Assembly: GCF_050947875.1 (NCBI RefSeq) | Contig: NC_134569.1 | Location: forward strand, 14,835,131 to 14,899,130 | DNA: 64,000 bases | Source of the DNA: Dermacentor variabilis | Lineage: Eukaryota; Arthropoda; Arachnida; Ixodida; Ixodidae | Direction: 5' to 3' | Part shown: piece by piece, positions 54,181 to 63,804 of the stretch | How the letters are laid out: each line of letters begins with the position of its first letter | Numbering within the stretch: position 1 is the stretch's first letter | Program-made: the position numbers and the translations under genes | Notes under the pieces: model-generated | What the model was told of the DNA's origin: nothing | The model's database searches: none | Seen by the model: the letters and a program-made list of their open reading frames with translations, nothing else

Positions 54181-54419
54181 TTCACTGTAAGGGTGTATCG
54201 TAACGAAGGCACGCGACAGGGCCGCTTATGCGTGCTCAAAACCAGCCATAACATTTGAAGAAAAAAAAATCTGGAAAAGGAAAACGGGATAGAAAAATAC
54301 ATACGATAGCAGCATGGTACAGAACGCCAAAATAAAAACGAAATAAAATGTTCTTCTATTCACGGTCTGTTCTACATGTCAGCACTTGCACAGTGAAGTG
54401 GCCATAATAATAGGCCGTC
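54181..54419. other. No recognisable feature
   Basis: A short AT-richer spacer. Confidence 0.3.
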
Positions 54420-55190
54420 CTCTTAAGGCTCTCATACCAGACAGTTATGTATGGTTGGAATGAACCTGGAAGGAAAGGTGAAGGGCTAGAATATTGAAGA
54501 ATAACGCGACGAAGAATTTGCTTTAGTGTATATTTTGTTTTCAGGCGATAGGCGTTTGCTGGTAGTCGATTGAGACAGGAAGGTATGAAGTAATTACGAC
54601 TGCGCTGACCGCATCTGGCAGAGCAGTGAATCGCCTGAAAGCGCTATTTCGGTCGGAGACAACGCGCACGAAGATATTCGGCTTCATTTTGTGCGACTAA
54701 AAATGCCTCAGTATGGCCGTTTATATATGAGAAGGGCTTTTTATATAATTTGAGCACCTTGAGGCTTTGAAAAGGTCAGTGTCTGAGGCTAATCAATCGT
54801 AGCTAACAACTTTCAGAATAGACAGAAGGATATAATTTATTCTATTTTTCCGTCGCATCGTGCAGAGACCAGACACCGCAATCCCATAACGAAGTATACA
54901 ACAATAACCCAGTGCTTGTAGAATCATTTTACGAACGGATAATAGCATATAATATCTAATGTCGTATAATGTACCTGAAACTGCACGAAGCCTTGAGCAT
55001 ACGTAAGCGAGGTGGGAATTACAGGCTAAGTCACTGTCAAGTAAGACACTCAGGTATTTAACAAATGAAAGGAATGGAGCGGGCGTATACAGGTACAAGG
55101 AGAACAAGATGAACGGTGCGCCAGTAGTGGGAGGTTTAAGCTAACTTTCTTCAAGGGATTGTCGAAACAAATAATCTGTGTTTTGGAGAC
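54420..55190 (-). pseudogene. Decayed LINE reverse transcriptase, thumb region
   Basis: The frame 54793-55107 (minus) holds FVKYLSVLLDSDLACNSHLA and YVCSRLRAVSGTLYDIRYYM, then a region with LQALGYCCILRYGIAVSGLC. This is the LGV..D..L.W..H / ILRYGI pattern of the post-palm thumb of non-LTR RTs. The continuation toward 54420 is heavily eroded. Clade uncertain (CR1-like or related). Confidence 0.5.
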
Positions 55191-55224
55191 ACTCACTTGA
55201 ATAAGTTCTTAACTGAATTTTTAA

Positions 55225-55392
55225 AAAAATTATGGGGTTTTACGTGCCAAAACCACTTTCTGATTATGAGGCACGCCGTAGTGGAGGACTCCGGAAATTT
55301 CGACCACCCGGGGTTCTTTAACGTGCACCTAAATCTAAGTACACGGGTGTTTTCGCATTTCGCCCCCATCGAATACGGCCGCGGTGGCCGCT
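55225..55392 (-). mobile_element. Ruka-type SINE body, head truncated
   Basis: Plus-strand reading: ATTATGGGGTTTTACGTGCC, CACTTTCTGATTATGAGGCA, TGGAGGACTCCGGAAATTTC, GTTCTTTAACGTGCACCTAA, then GGCCGCGGTGGCCG at the broken head. It is the least diverged body among the copies here. Confidence 0.75.
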
Positions 55393-55525
55393 TAACTGAA
55401 ATAAAGAAATGATAAATAAATTCAAATGAAAGTGGATGAAAAAACAACTAGCCGCAGCAGGTGGAGCACGAACCCACGCCTTCGCATTACGCGTGCGGTG
55501 CTCTCACCACAGTTTTCCCGTCCAC
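55393..55525 (-). mobile_element. tRNA-headed SINE (family C), partial
   Basis: Collinear with 62295-62410: AAAGAAATGA.AAATAAAT, AAATGAAAGTGGAT, AACAACT.GCCGCAG, then CCACGCCTTCGCATTACGCG and the GTGCG.TGCTCT.ACCA block. It directly abuts the Ruka body. The head beyond the A-box is lost. Confidence 0.5.
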
Positions 55526-55756
55526 CGAAATGGTGCGTCGTCGGGAGCGCTGCGGACGCATGCAGAGGAGCCAGCGATAGCGTCGGCCATCACGACGAGA
55601 CCGCACTAGCAGTGCGTCATAGTTCTGACGGGCTCTCAGACGGCATGCAGAAATTTTTCCAGGGCCCAAATTTCGAGGGCAGCACATCGAATTCTGAGTG
55701 GAACGCCCCAGCTCGCGCCACATAAAAAAATCGTGTGGACTCCGGGACATGATTCC
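55526..55756. other. Flank of the I-type LINE
   Basis: Nothing recognisable apart from the insertion-site sequence. Confidence 0.3.
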
Positions 55757-55768
55757 TCCTTGCGCGGC
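55757..55768. repeat. Target-site duplication, left copy
   Basis: TCCTTGCGCGGC here and again at 61443-61454, directly after the LINE tail. One to two bases may belong to the (TCCA)n tail, so the duplication is 10-12 bp. Confidence 0.75.
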
Positions 55769-56076
55769 GGGGAGAAGACGACGAAGTCGAAGATTGCGGA
55801 CGTGCTTCGCATGGGCTCCCGCTTTGAGACCGTTTTTCGGTGGAACTCCCTGTGCTGTGGACTTGCTTTTTGTGGGGTTGTCCACAGGAAGTTGCCCTCT
55901 CCCTGCGGACACCTAATTTCGGCAAGTTTGCCCCCTTTTTAGGGGTTTTTCCACGCTTTTCGTGCTCAACCACCGCGCGGCAAAGTTAGGCCTCATCATT
56001 AGGCCGAGCCGCCGCCGACGGCACCGGGCTCCGGGACGGTGACTTGTGGTTGTGGGCCTCTGTGAGGCTGAAGACA
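55769..56076 (+). promoter_or_regulatory. 5' UTR and presumed internal promoter of the I-type LINE
   Basis: 308 bp between the inferred insertion junction and the ORF1 ATG. LINEs of this group carry an internal pol II promoter. I see no TATA box, and its position is inferred from the element structure only. Confidence 0.4.
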
Positions 56077-57843
56077 ATGGAGTACTCCGTTGAGGGAGAG
56101 ACTATAACGCCCGAAGAGTTCGAGGCGGGAGAATGGGCCTGGGTTTTGCGGGCTCAAGATAGATTCAAGAAATCTGTATACGGGAACAATCCCGAGAGTA
56201 GGCCTAGCGAGAAGCAGGCGGGCAGCGACGGGCGCCAGACGCACGGAGCAGAACAAGTCAAGCGCGGAAAAGCGCCGGTGTGGAAGAAACGGGGACCGTT
56301 TCTGAAGATGCCAGCCAAGGACTTCAAGGTTGTGTGCCGACCCAAGAATTGGGACTTGAGTATGGTGACGTCGAGGGAACTCGGATATGCCTTGAGAGCG
56401 GCAGCGGAGCTGACGAATGCGACTGCGGCGGAGGAAGACCTGGTGCGGGTCAACGAGACAAATAACACGATGACGGTGAGCACGCCGTGTATGCATCGCT
56501 GTGGGGCATATGCGAATGTAAAGACGCTCAAGCTGAGCGGTCATGACCTTGAGATTTCGGCGTACGTGGCGGCGCCGGAGAACTCTGTGCGCGGAGTCAT
56601 TTACAACGCGTACAACGGATGCCCACTGGCAGAAGTTCGGGCGAGATTCTTGAAGAGGAATGACGGCATAGAAATTTTGGATGCCAGACCTTTGGGAAAG
56701 TCGAAGGCGATTCAGATAACGTTCGGGGGGAAGCATGTTCCCTGGCAGGTTATTTACTGGAACTGTTTGTACGCGGTGATTCCGTACAGAGAGTTAGTCG
56801 AGACCTGCTATAACTGCAGACGAGTGGGACATCGGGCGGACGTTTGTTATCGTCCGAAGACTAATCTGTGTCGCCGTTGCGGAAAGGATCATCCTGCGCC
56901 ACCGGAAGGAGAGCCGCTGACCTGCACTCCGGACTGCATCGTGTGCCATGGGGCGCACAACACGGGGAGCCGGAACTGCAAGTTTCGTCTAGCCCGTAAG
57001 CAGCCGACGGGCCTGCAGCAGGCCAGTGAGGACAACGGCCAAACTGACAAGGAGGAGCGTCGCTCGAGGCCCAGGAAGCGGTCATCCAGCGGTGCGAGAG
57101 ACGATAACAAGAGCAGGGACCGGTCCACTTCCTTCCCACCACTGCCCGGACCCGAGCGTGGCAAAGGAGAACAGGGTTCCAGTCATGGAAGAAGTCCCAG
57201 TGCCACGAGAAAAAAGGTGAGCTGGCCCTACGTGGCCTCCCAGAGTGAGACCGCTCGAGAGAAGGAGCTACAAAGGCAGGTGCAGCAGCAGGCTGAGACG
57301 ATTAAAAAGATGGAAGTCAGGATAGCAGAGATGGAACGCGCGCTTAAAAGCGACAAAGGACAAAGGGTACAGACGCCGGTGGTCCAGGCCCCACTGAAAG
57401 CGGCACAGGCGACTGCTTCTCGCGAGAGCGAGAGCACAGCTATGGAGGTGGAGAATCGGGGGAAGCTTAAGAGGCCGCCATCGGCGGATGATGGAGCTAA
57501 TGCAAAAAGAGTGGCAGAAACTTCAACGGCGGACACGCCGCAGCCAGTCGTTAAAGTCACTAGTCTTAGGGGGGAAATGTCTGCCCTTGCGGACAGAATA
57601 GGAAAACAGGAGGAAAGACAGGATAGGTTGGAAGCTCGGGTCGACAGGATCGAAGCCAGACTAGACAAGATTGAGGAGCGTCTTGACGCCTTCACCAATG
57701 ATATGCGGGCTTTCCAAACACAGGTTATGGGCATGTTTCAACAGCTCAATGCTACGCTACAGGCTAGATTGCCTCCCGTAGTCGGCCAAGCGCCGATGTT
57801 AGTGAACCTAGTGCCTAATCATGGCCCCTCGCCAGCAAATTGA
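56077..57843 (+). CDS. I-type LINE ORF1, gag-like nucleic-acid-binding protein
   Basis: 588 residues from the ATG at 56077. The open frame extends upstream to a TTG at 56044, but this ATG (MEYSVEGETITPEEF) is the first. Counting from 56044, a basic region precedes a central domain (about 85-245). Three Cys/His clusters follow: a canonical knuckle C255-x2-C258-x4-H263-x4-C268, a variant C276-x2-C279-x3-H283-x10-C294, and C298-x2-C301-x3-H305-x6-C312. A Ser/Arg/Lys-rich linker (335-395), a coiled coil (about 400-440) and a second long heptad region (508-575, QEERQDRLEARVDRIEARLD) complete it. The role is to bind element RNA and assemble the RNP. The last codons overlap the ORF2 start in another frame. 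Confidence 0.85.
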   Translation: MEYSVEGETITPEEFEAGEWAWVLRAQDRFKKSVYGNNPESRPSEKQAGSDGRQTHGAEQVKRGKAPVWKKRGPFLKMPAKDFKVVCRPKNWDLSMVTSRELGYALRAAAELTNATAAEEDLVRVNETNNTMTVSTPCMHRCGAYANVKTLKLSGHDLEISAYVAAPENSVRGVIYNAYNGCPLAEVRARFLKRNDGIEILDARPLGKSKAIQITFGGKHVPWQVIYWNCLYAVIPYRELVETCYNCRRVGHRADVCYRPKTNLCRRCGKDHPAPPEGEPLTCTPDCIVCHGAHNTGSRNCKFRLARKQPTGLQQASEDNGQTDKEERRSRPRKRSSSGARDDNKSRDRSTSFPPLPGPERGKGEQGSSHGRSPSATRKKVSWPYVASQSETAREKELQRQVQQQAETIKKMEVRIAEMERALKSDKGQRVQTPVVQAPLKAAQATASRESESTAMEVENRGKLKRPPSADDGANAKRVAETSTADTPQPVVKVTSLRGEMSALADRIGKQEERQDRLEARVDRIEARLDKIEERLDAFTNDMRAFQTQVMGMFQQLNATLQARLPPVVGQAPMLVNLVPNHGPSPAN

Positions 57844-60800
57844 GGTTTGGCAGTGGAACTGCAGGGGCTTCCGTCGCAAGCGGGGGAACCTGCAATTGCA
57901 CATACAAAATCTGGACAGTAAGCCTGACATTATAGCTTTGCAAGAGGCTAGTGGCTGGGTGAAATTACCGGGATTTAAGGCATTTACACCGCCAGAGATT
58001 GATCGGGGGGGTGTATCGAGCGTCTTCACGGCCGTGCTAGTCCATCGCAACGCCACGGCGATTCAGCATACCATAGATAGCAGCAGAGAGGACTACGTCC
58101 TGCTAGAGGTTCTGCCCAAAAGAAAGGACGATAAGAGTCTCTTTGTACTTAATGTATATTCTTCTCCTAAAGATAAAGGGCTGGGCTTGCCAGACCTATT
58201 GATAAAGACGCAACGGCTAGCGGCTAGGGCTCAACTCATCGTGGTTGGAGATTTCAACGCGCCTCATCCGGAGTGGGGCTACATCCGAGCCACTCCAAAG
58301 GGAAATAGGCTTTGGCGGGTAGCTCAGGACCTACAATGGACAACTTTGAATAACCCGCTCGATCATACGAGGATAGGCAACAGCGTTAGCACAGACACAT
58401 CTCCGGACCTCACATTTGTTAAAGGTATTAGGGATGCAAAGTGGGTAAACACGGGACAGCCACTGGGCAGTGATCATTATATCCTTTCCACGGTATTTCG
58501 TACTGCTAAGCACAAAGACAGGGTAAAAGGAACTAGAGTGACGGATTGGGACAGATTTCGGAAAGTCAGGAAAGACACAGTGAGCGGGGAAATCGAGGAC
58601 TTGGGAGCCTGGGTTGAGGCGCTCAAGCAGGACGTGAAGGGTACCACAGAAGAGGTTCCGACGGTGGAGGAAGGTTTTACGGCGGACTCTAGACTGTTAC
58701 ACATGTGGGAAGCGCATGCGAGTCTCCTTCGGAGGTGGAAGAAACAAAAGCATAATGGGGTCCTCCGTAGGAAGGTGGCCAAGCTAGAACGAGAAATCGA
58801 AACCTACACGTTGGACTTGCAGTGCAAACAATGGGGGCAGATTTGTGACAGGATGAATGGGCAATTCGGATGCAAAAAAACATGGCAGTTGTTGAGGCAC
58901 CTTTTAGATCCGGCGGCAACCAAATCGGCGCAGAAGGGTCAAATGGCTAGGTTAGTTCATCAGTATCAAGGCACGACTGGGGAGTTCATTCAAGAACTCC
59001 GAAGTCGTTACATAAACGGCGAGGCGGGCGGTTTCTTGCCGGATTACTCGGGAGAGGAAAACCTCGAATTAGATGCGGACTTTACGGTGGCGGAGGTGGA
59101 GTTTGCAATGGGGCAGCTTCGTACTACGTCGGCAGCGGGTCCGGACGGGGTCACTAATAAAATGCTGAGGAACCTGGATTTCAAGTCAGTGGGGGCGCTC
59201 ACGGACTTGATGAACAAATATTGGGCGGCCGGGGAGATCCCCGCAGAGTGGAAGCATGCTAGGATTACATTTATTCCTAAACCAGGGAAGAAGATCTGTA
59301 TTGAGAATCTTCGACCCATCTCGCTGACGTCCTGCTTGGCCAAATTGATGGAGCATGTGGTCCTCAACAGGCTTCAGGGTTATGTGGAGGACAAGGAGTT
59401 GATACCTAAAACGATGATTGGCTTTAGGGCTAATTTATCAACGCAGGACGTCATGATACAGCTCAAAAAGGACGTGGTTGATCCTGGGTACGGCACGGGC
59501 ACCAAGGCTATCTTGGGGCTCGACCTTACAAAGGCCTTTGACAATGTCACCCATGAGGCAATATTAAGGAACCTATCGGACATAGGACCGGGGGGTAGAA
59601 CCTTCCGATACATCAGATCATTTCTGGAGGATAGGACTGCGGAGATTGTAGTCGGAGAATTTAAATCGGATCCTTTCCCGTTGGGGGGCAGGGGGACACC
59701 ACAAGGGTCGGTTTTATCGCCGTTCTTGTTTAATTTCGCCTTGATCAAGATACCGCCCAGGCTGGCAATGATATCGGGACTTAAACATACATTTTATGCG
59801 GATGACATTACTCTGTGGGTAACAAGGGGAAGCGACGCACAATTGGAGGAAACTTTACAACAGGCAGTGGATATTGTGGAGGAGCTAGCGGGGGAGGCAG
59901 GACTCTCGTGTTCTCAGCCCAAGTCCGAGCTTTTTGTGCTTAGGCATAAACCAAGAGGGATACATGCGAGGCACTATGTGCCGCCACCACCGCTGAAGGT
60001 GAAAGTGGGGGGTGCACCGGTCGCTGAGGTCCAAACGATCAGGATCCTGGGGCTGTATCTGCAGACTAACAGGAAGAATAGGGAGGCCTTGGAAAGGCTC
60101 AAAAATACTGTCAATGCTACCGTGAGACTTATCAGGAGAGTCGCCAATCGTAAACAAGGCGTCAAGGAAAAGGACTTGTGTAAGCTGGTACAGGCGTTTG
60201 TGCTCAGTAGAATAGTGTATGCGACGCCTTATATGAAGATGGACGCGACGGAGAAAGGCAAGGTGGAGGCTATGATTAGACAGGCGTATAAGGCGGCCCT
60301 TGGGTTGCCTAACAATACTTCTACCGAAAGGCTGCTGGGATTAGGGGTGCACAACACCTTGGAAGAACTGCGGGAGGCACACTTGGCGATGCAACTCAGT
60401 AGACTTTCCAAAACGAAAGTAGGGAGGGATATATTGGAAGGGATCGGCATTGGAGTTGATCCTCCAGCTGGGGACATGAAAATTCAGGTGAAGCGAGAAA
60501 TGCACAAGGGCTTGTACATAAAACCTTTACCTAAAAATATGCATCCGATACATCACGAGAACCGTAGGAGGGCAAGAGCCAGAGCTTTACATGCTAAGTA
60601 CGGGAAGTACAACGGGGCAGTCTACGTAGATGTCGCCGAGTATGAGAACAAGGACGCATTTGCAGTTGCGGTGGTGGACGGCCGGGGACGCTTACTCACC
60701 TCTGGATCAGTCAAAACCCGCTCCTCAGAAACTGCAGAGGAGGCGGCGATAGCGCTAGCTATAGGTAATACTGAAGCTGACCTGATTTTCAGCGACTCTA

Positions 60801-61387
60801 AAACAGCCATCCGAAATTTGGCGAGGGGCAGAATCTCTGCCACAGCGGCAGGATTACTAAATCGGGCCACGGGGCGAGGGACTACGGAGGTAGAAATTGT
60901 CTGGGTACCGGCCCACTCTGGGAACCCTGGGAACGAGGCGGCTCACATGAATGCTCGAGGTTTCGTCAGCCGAGCAGGTGAGCCGGACGTTCCAGGGAGG
61001 TCCACGAGAGATGGGCTGGTGTCCTTTCACGACATCACTAACCATTACAAACTTGAGCGGAGAATTTACCCTCCACCGGACAAGCTATTGGTGAAGGCGC
61101 AGGAAAGCGTCTGGCGAAGATTGCAGACGAGATCTTTCTATAGCCCATACGTGTTAAACAAAATTTACCCGGACGTTCAGCCGGAATGCAAATGGTGCCA
61201 GGAACTGGCCACCTATGACCACATATTATGGAGCTGTAGCATAGCGCCGCCACCGGCGGATATTATGCGTGATCCTTCTCTCGAGCAGTGGGAGGCCGTG
61301 TTGGCCAGCTCAGACCCGGTCGTCCAGACCAGGGCCGTGGAGTGGGCCACCCAGGTCGCCGTCAGCCATGAGCTGATGGCCATCTAG
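57821..61387 (+). CDS. I-type LINE ORF2: endonuclease, reverse transcriptase, RNase H
   Basis: 1188 residues, ATG at 57821 inside the end of ORF1, suggesting reinitiation or coupled translation. AP-type endonuclease: WNCRG (12-16), E42, VGDFNAPH (142-149), SPDLTF (194-199), SDHY (217-220). RT: AAGPDGV (438-444), RPISLTSCLAKLME (498-511), LDLTKAFDNV (567-576), GTPQGSVLSPFLF (625-637), catalytic YADD (659-662). RNase H: D937 (VYVDVAEY), ETAEEAAIALA (970-980), D992 (FSDSKTA), VPAHSGNPGNEAAHMNAR (1029-1046). The last carries His where many RNases H have the fourth Asp. C-terminal zinc-finger-like C1123-x2-C1126-x7-H1134-x4-C1139. No stop or shift. It would carry out target-primed reverse transcription, with RNase H removing the RNA template. 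Confidence 0.9.
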   Translation: MAPRQQIEVWQWNCRGFRRKRGNLQLHIQNLDSKPDIIALQEASGWVKLPGFKAFTPPEIDRGGVSSVFTAVLVHRNATAIQHTIDSSREDYVLLEVLPKRKDDKSLFVLNVYSSPKDKGLGLPDLLIKTQRLAARAQLIVVGDFNAPHPEWGYIRATPKGNRLWRVAQDLQWTTLNNPLDHTRIGNSVSTDTSPDLTFVKGIRDAKWVNTGQPLGSDHYILSTVFRTAKHKDRVKGTRVTDWDRFRKVRKDTVSGEIEDLGAWVEALKQDVKGTTEEVPTVEEGFTADSRLLHMWEAHASLLRRWKKQKHNGVLRRKVAKLEREIETYTLDLQCKQWGQICDRMNGQFGCKKTWQLLRHLLDPAATKSAQKGQMARLVHQYQGTTGEFIQELRSRYINGEAGGFLPDYSGEENLELDADFTVAEVEFAMGQLRTTSAAGPDGVTNKMLRNLDFKSVGALTDLMNKYWAAGEIPAEWKHARITFIPKPGKKICIENLRPISLTSCLAKLMEHVVLNRLQGYVEDKELIPKTMIGFRANLSTQDVMIQLKKDVVDPGYGTGTKAILGLDLTKAFDNVTHEAILRNLSDIGPGGRTFRYIRSFLEDRTAEIVVGEFKSDPFPLGGRGTPQGSVLSPFLFNFALIKIPPRLAMISGLKHTFYADDITLWVTRGSDAQLEETLQQAVDIVEELAGEAGLSCSQPKSELFVLRHKPRGIHARHYVPPPPLKVKVGGAPVAEVQTIRILGLYLQTNRKNREALERLKNTVNATVRLIRRVANRKQGVKEKDLCKLVQAFVLSRIVYATPYMKMDATEKGKVEAMIRQAYKAALGLPNNTSTERLLGLGVHNTLEELREAHLAMQLSRLSKTKVGRDILEGIGIGVDPPAGDMKIQVKREMHKGLYIKPLPKNMHPIHHENRRRARARALHAKYGKYNGAVYVDVAEYENKDAFAVAVVDGRGRLLTSGSVKTRSSETAEEAAIALAIGNTEADLIFSDSKTAIRNLARGRISATAAGLLNRATGRGTTEVEIVWVPAHSGNPGNEAAHMNARGFVSRAGEPDVPGRSTRDGLVSFHDITNHYKLERRIYPPPDKLLVKAQESVWRRLQTRSFYSPYVLNKIYPDVQPECKWCQELATYDHILWSCSIAPPPADIMRDPSLEQWEAVLASSDPVVQTRAVEWATQVAVSHELMAI

Positions 61388-61419
61388 CACGGAATCGTCC
61401 GCACATGCGTTCTGACGAA

Positions 61420-61442
61420 AATAAAGTTTTTCCATCCATCCA
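61420..61442 (+). terminator. Poly(A) signal and (TCCA)n tail of the I-type LINE
   Basis: AATAAA at 61420-61425 followed by GTTTTT and TCCA repeats. The same layout with other short repeats is seen at 45318 and 52518. Confidence 0.7.
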
Positions 61443-61454
61443 TCCTTGCGCGGC
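61443..61454. repeat. Target-site duplication, right copy
   Basis: TCCTTGCGCGGC, identical to 55757-55768. Confidence 0.75.
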
Positions 61455-61499
61455 AGTCAGCAGGCACGCGCCTACGCCCGAGCGCGTGCACTGCGGAAG

Positions 61500-61990
61500 T
61501 CGCGAGAGGGACGACGCCGAGCAGTTCCATCTCGAGCCGATGCCATTAACCTACACACGCACATGCTACGACACTGTCACCTTTCACGAATAACACTACC
61601 ACCGCCTCAAAATGCTCTCACGCGAGAGCAAGCCGTAGTACGGTGGAAACTCCAAACAAACATGTACTTGAGAATCTGCCCTGCCATACAAACTGCGCTG
61701 TATTCTTATAAACGCCCACACTGCGATCAATGGTATGGTACCACACGGTATGGGCTTGCGCAAGCACACCACAGCTCACACCCACAACACACCCGACCAC
61801 ACGGCGATGGGAGGCAGCGCAGTCCAGCTCCGAGTCCACAGACCTTGTCAACCGAGCGAAAAGGCCGCTGGGCTCCTGGGCTGAGCACACCACCCACTGC
61901 AGAGCGCAGGAGCTACCTAAGCTCGCGTGCTCTTTTGTATAAAGTTTACTCTCTTTCCCACCCACTTTCTGGGGTAGTTATGTTTCTCTA
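61500..61990 (+). pseudogene. I-superfamily LINE, decayed C-terminal fragment
   Basis: Frame 1 (61446-61740) has LSRITLPPPQNALTREQAVV then RWKLQTNMY, the stretch between RNase H and the C-terminal zinc finger. After a shift, the frame from 61730 has WYHTVWAC (the H-x4-C half) and RRWEAAQSSS..TDLVNRA. It lacks the catalytic domains and has a tail-like AAAGTTTACTCTC at about 61940. The full-length element lies directly upstream in the same orientation. Confidence 0.55.
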
Positions 61991-62211
61991 CTAGAACTAA
62001 CCACGGGAGTGTTAGCCAGCGCCACCACCCACAGCCTTGGCCGCGGATGCATCCTTTTGCCGCACGCGTCACGTCTACGTGAACTTTTTCGGGCAAAGGC
62101 AACTTCTCAATAACCACACACATGCTTATCGAAGGCATCAAAGCTGCCGGATTCGAGACCCTCGCTATGTAATGAACGAGAAGAAAGGAAACCGAGGAGC
62201 CCGATTCTTAT
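61991..62211. other. No recognisable feature
   Basis: A short spacer; nothing assignable. Confidence 0.3.
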
Positions 62212-62432
62212 TTGTCATATCATAAGCCAACAAACAATGACACCGAGAACAGCAAAGGGGAAATTATCCGCAGTTCTTAACTCGCCCCCCCCCCCCCAAT
62301 TAAAGAAATGACAAATAAATGGAAATGAAAGTGGATTAATAAACAACTGGCCGCAGGTGAGATATGAAACCACGTTTTCGCAATACGCGTGCGATGCTCT
62401 TACCAATTGAGCTACCGCGGCGCGGCGTATGT
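62212..62432 (-). mobile_element. tRNA-derived SINE (family C), nearly complete
   Basis: Minus-strand head GCCGCGGTAGCTCAATTGGT (A-box at about 62399-62419), then GTAAGAGCATCGCACGCG and the B-box-like GTGGTTTCATATCTC (62357-62371). The body (CCACTTTCATTTCC, TTTATTTGTCATTTC) runs to TTGTTTGTTGGCTTATGATA at about 62212-62232. A C-run interrupts it at 62286-62297. A partial relative lies at 55393-55525. Confidence 0.7.
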
Positions 62433-63804
62433 ATATAATTGAAGAAGTCGTAGCTTCGCCCTGAAGGCGAAGCACCTATAGCGATAGCAAAGCATTACAC
62501 AACTACACAAAGGAAGGTTCGTAGTTTTTGTCAGCCGTATAAAGTGCAGTAAACATTCTCTTATTAATTAGCAAGCATGGTGTCACGCCCAACACAGGCA
62601 AACATGAACAGATCTCACTCCATTACCACCGACACACTGTCGCAACGCTGGCGTGATGAAGAGCACAAACAGAGGGGAGCGAACGCTCTTCCTTCCTCTC
62701 CCTCCAATGCGCCTCCGAAATTTGAGATTACGCGATCTTCAGAAGTAGGCGCGCGCGATGACGGCGCCCACGGCCACCAGCCATCTCGAACCCGCTGCAG
62801 ATTACCTCCTAGATAAGACGAAGGGGGCGCACGACCGGGCTGAGTTTCCGTGGGAGGAGACAAACGTGGAAAAAGAAGGGAACGACGGATACTCTGCGCT
62901 GCACCGCACGACGCTAGCACCTCGTATAGTTTACGTTAAACTACGGCATCTCTTGTTGCCGCTCTTTCATCCGTAGCGGTGACCTCACCATAGCGACATT
63001 CAATAATAAAACAAATGGAGAACATTGAAGTTCTAAGAGTTGGAGACCCCGCCGAGAGATGTAGCTGCTGGGACATCATGAGAAAGAAACAAGAGTCTAC
63101 TATTTCTCGGAAGACTATAGTAGCTTATTTCGGGGACTGAGAACAGAACGCGTAACGTTGGCGCCACGGCCGCTGATAGTTTGCCCATCGCCGCCACATG
63201 CAGGTCCGTAAGAAGTGGCGTAGCCAATTTCTTTTTTTCTTTTTTTTTCTTTTCTATGGGGAGGGGGGGGGGGAGCGGGGCTGGGCCGGCCCCGGATAAA
63301 CGCAGAAATTTCGGGGCGGGGGAGGCACGTGCCCGGTGTGCCACCCCCTGGCTATACACCACTGTCCGCAAGGTGTGTGGGCTCCAACATGCTCTGCAGC
63401 GAGTAAAAATGCGCAACGGGGTTCCTTATGCAAACGTGCTCAGCAACACAGACGTAGGACGATTCAGGTTGACAGCACGAAGCTGACAGCACGTGCGCGG
63501 AGCTCTTCCCACGCACCCGTGGTTGGTACGGGGCCGTACGCACCGCGCCGGGAGAGGCGTGACACGTAGTCTCGCTCTCGTGAACGCCGACTCGCACCGC
63601 TCAAACCGTGCAGACCGACAGCCCCAAGTGGCGGACGCCCGCCGCCCTTCTCCTTTTTGGGGACGGCGCGCCTCCTTCCAGATGATGCGACGGCGCGGAG
63701 TGATCGCGCACGCAGAGCTGCGTGGTCGCCCCGATTTCGGCAGACCGTGGGCGGGAAACACTTCCGCAAACCGACGCGGCTCCGCGAAGAGACGCGTGTC
63801 GACA
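62433..63804. other. No recognisable gene
   Basis: Includes a polypyrimidine run and G-run at 63228-63277 and GC-rich sequence at 63480-63800 with open frames on both strands. No domain or known repeat assigned. Confidence 0.3.

Larger units (their letters stand above)
55769..61442 (+). mobile_element. Full-length I-superfamily LINE, apparently intact
   Basis: About 5.67 kb, bounded by a 10-12 bp duplication. It has a 5' UTR (to 56076), ORF1, ORF2 overlapping by 23 nt, a short 3' UTR with AATAAA at 61420-61425, and a (TCCA)n tail. Both ORFs are uninterrupted. Endonuclease, RT and RNase H with a gag-like ORF1 carrying CCHC knuckles fits the I superfamily. It is the best candidate in the window for a currently mobile autonomous element. 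Confidence 0.85.

Noticed and set aside
56044..56076. Upstream start for the I-type ORF1
   Set aside because: The codon at 56044 is TTG. The first ATG is at 56077 and begins a family-like N terminus.
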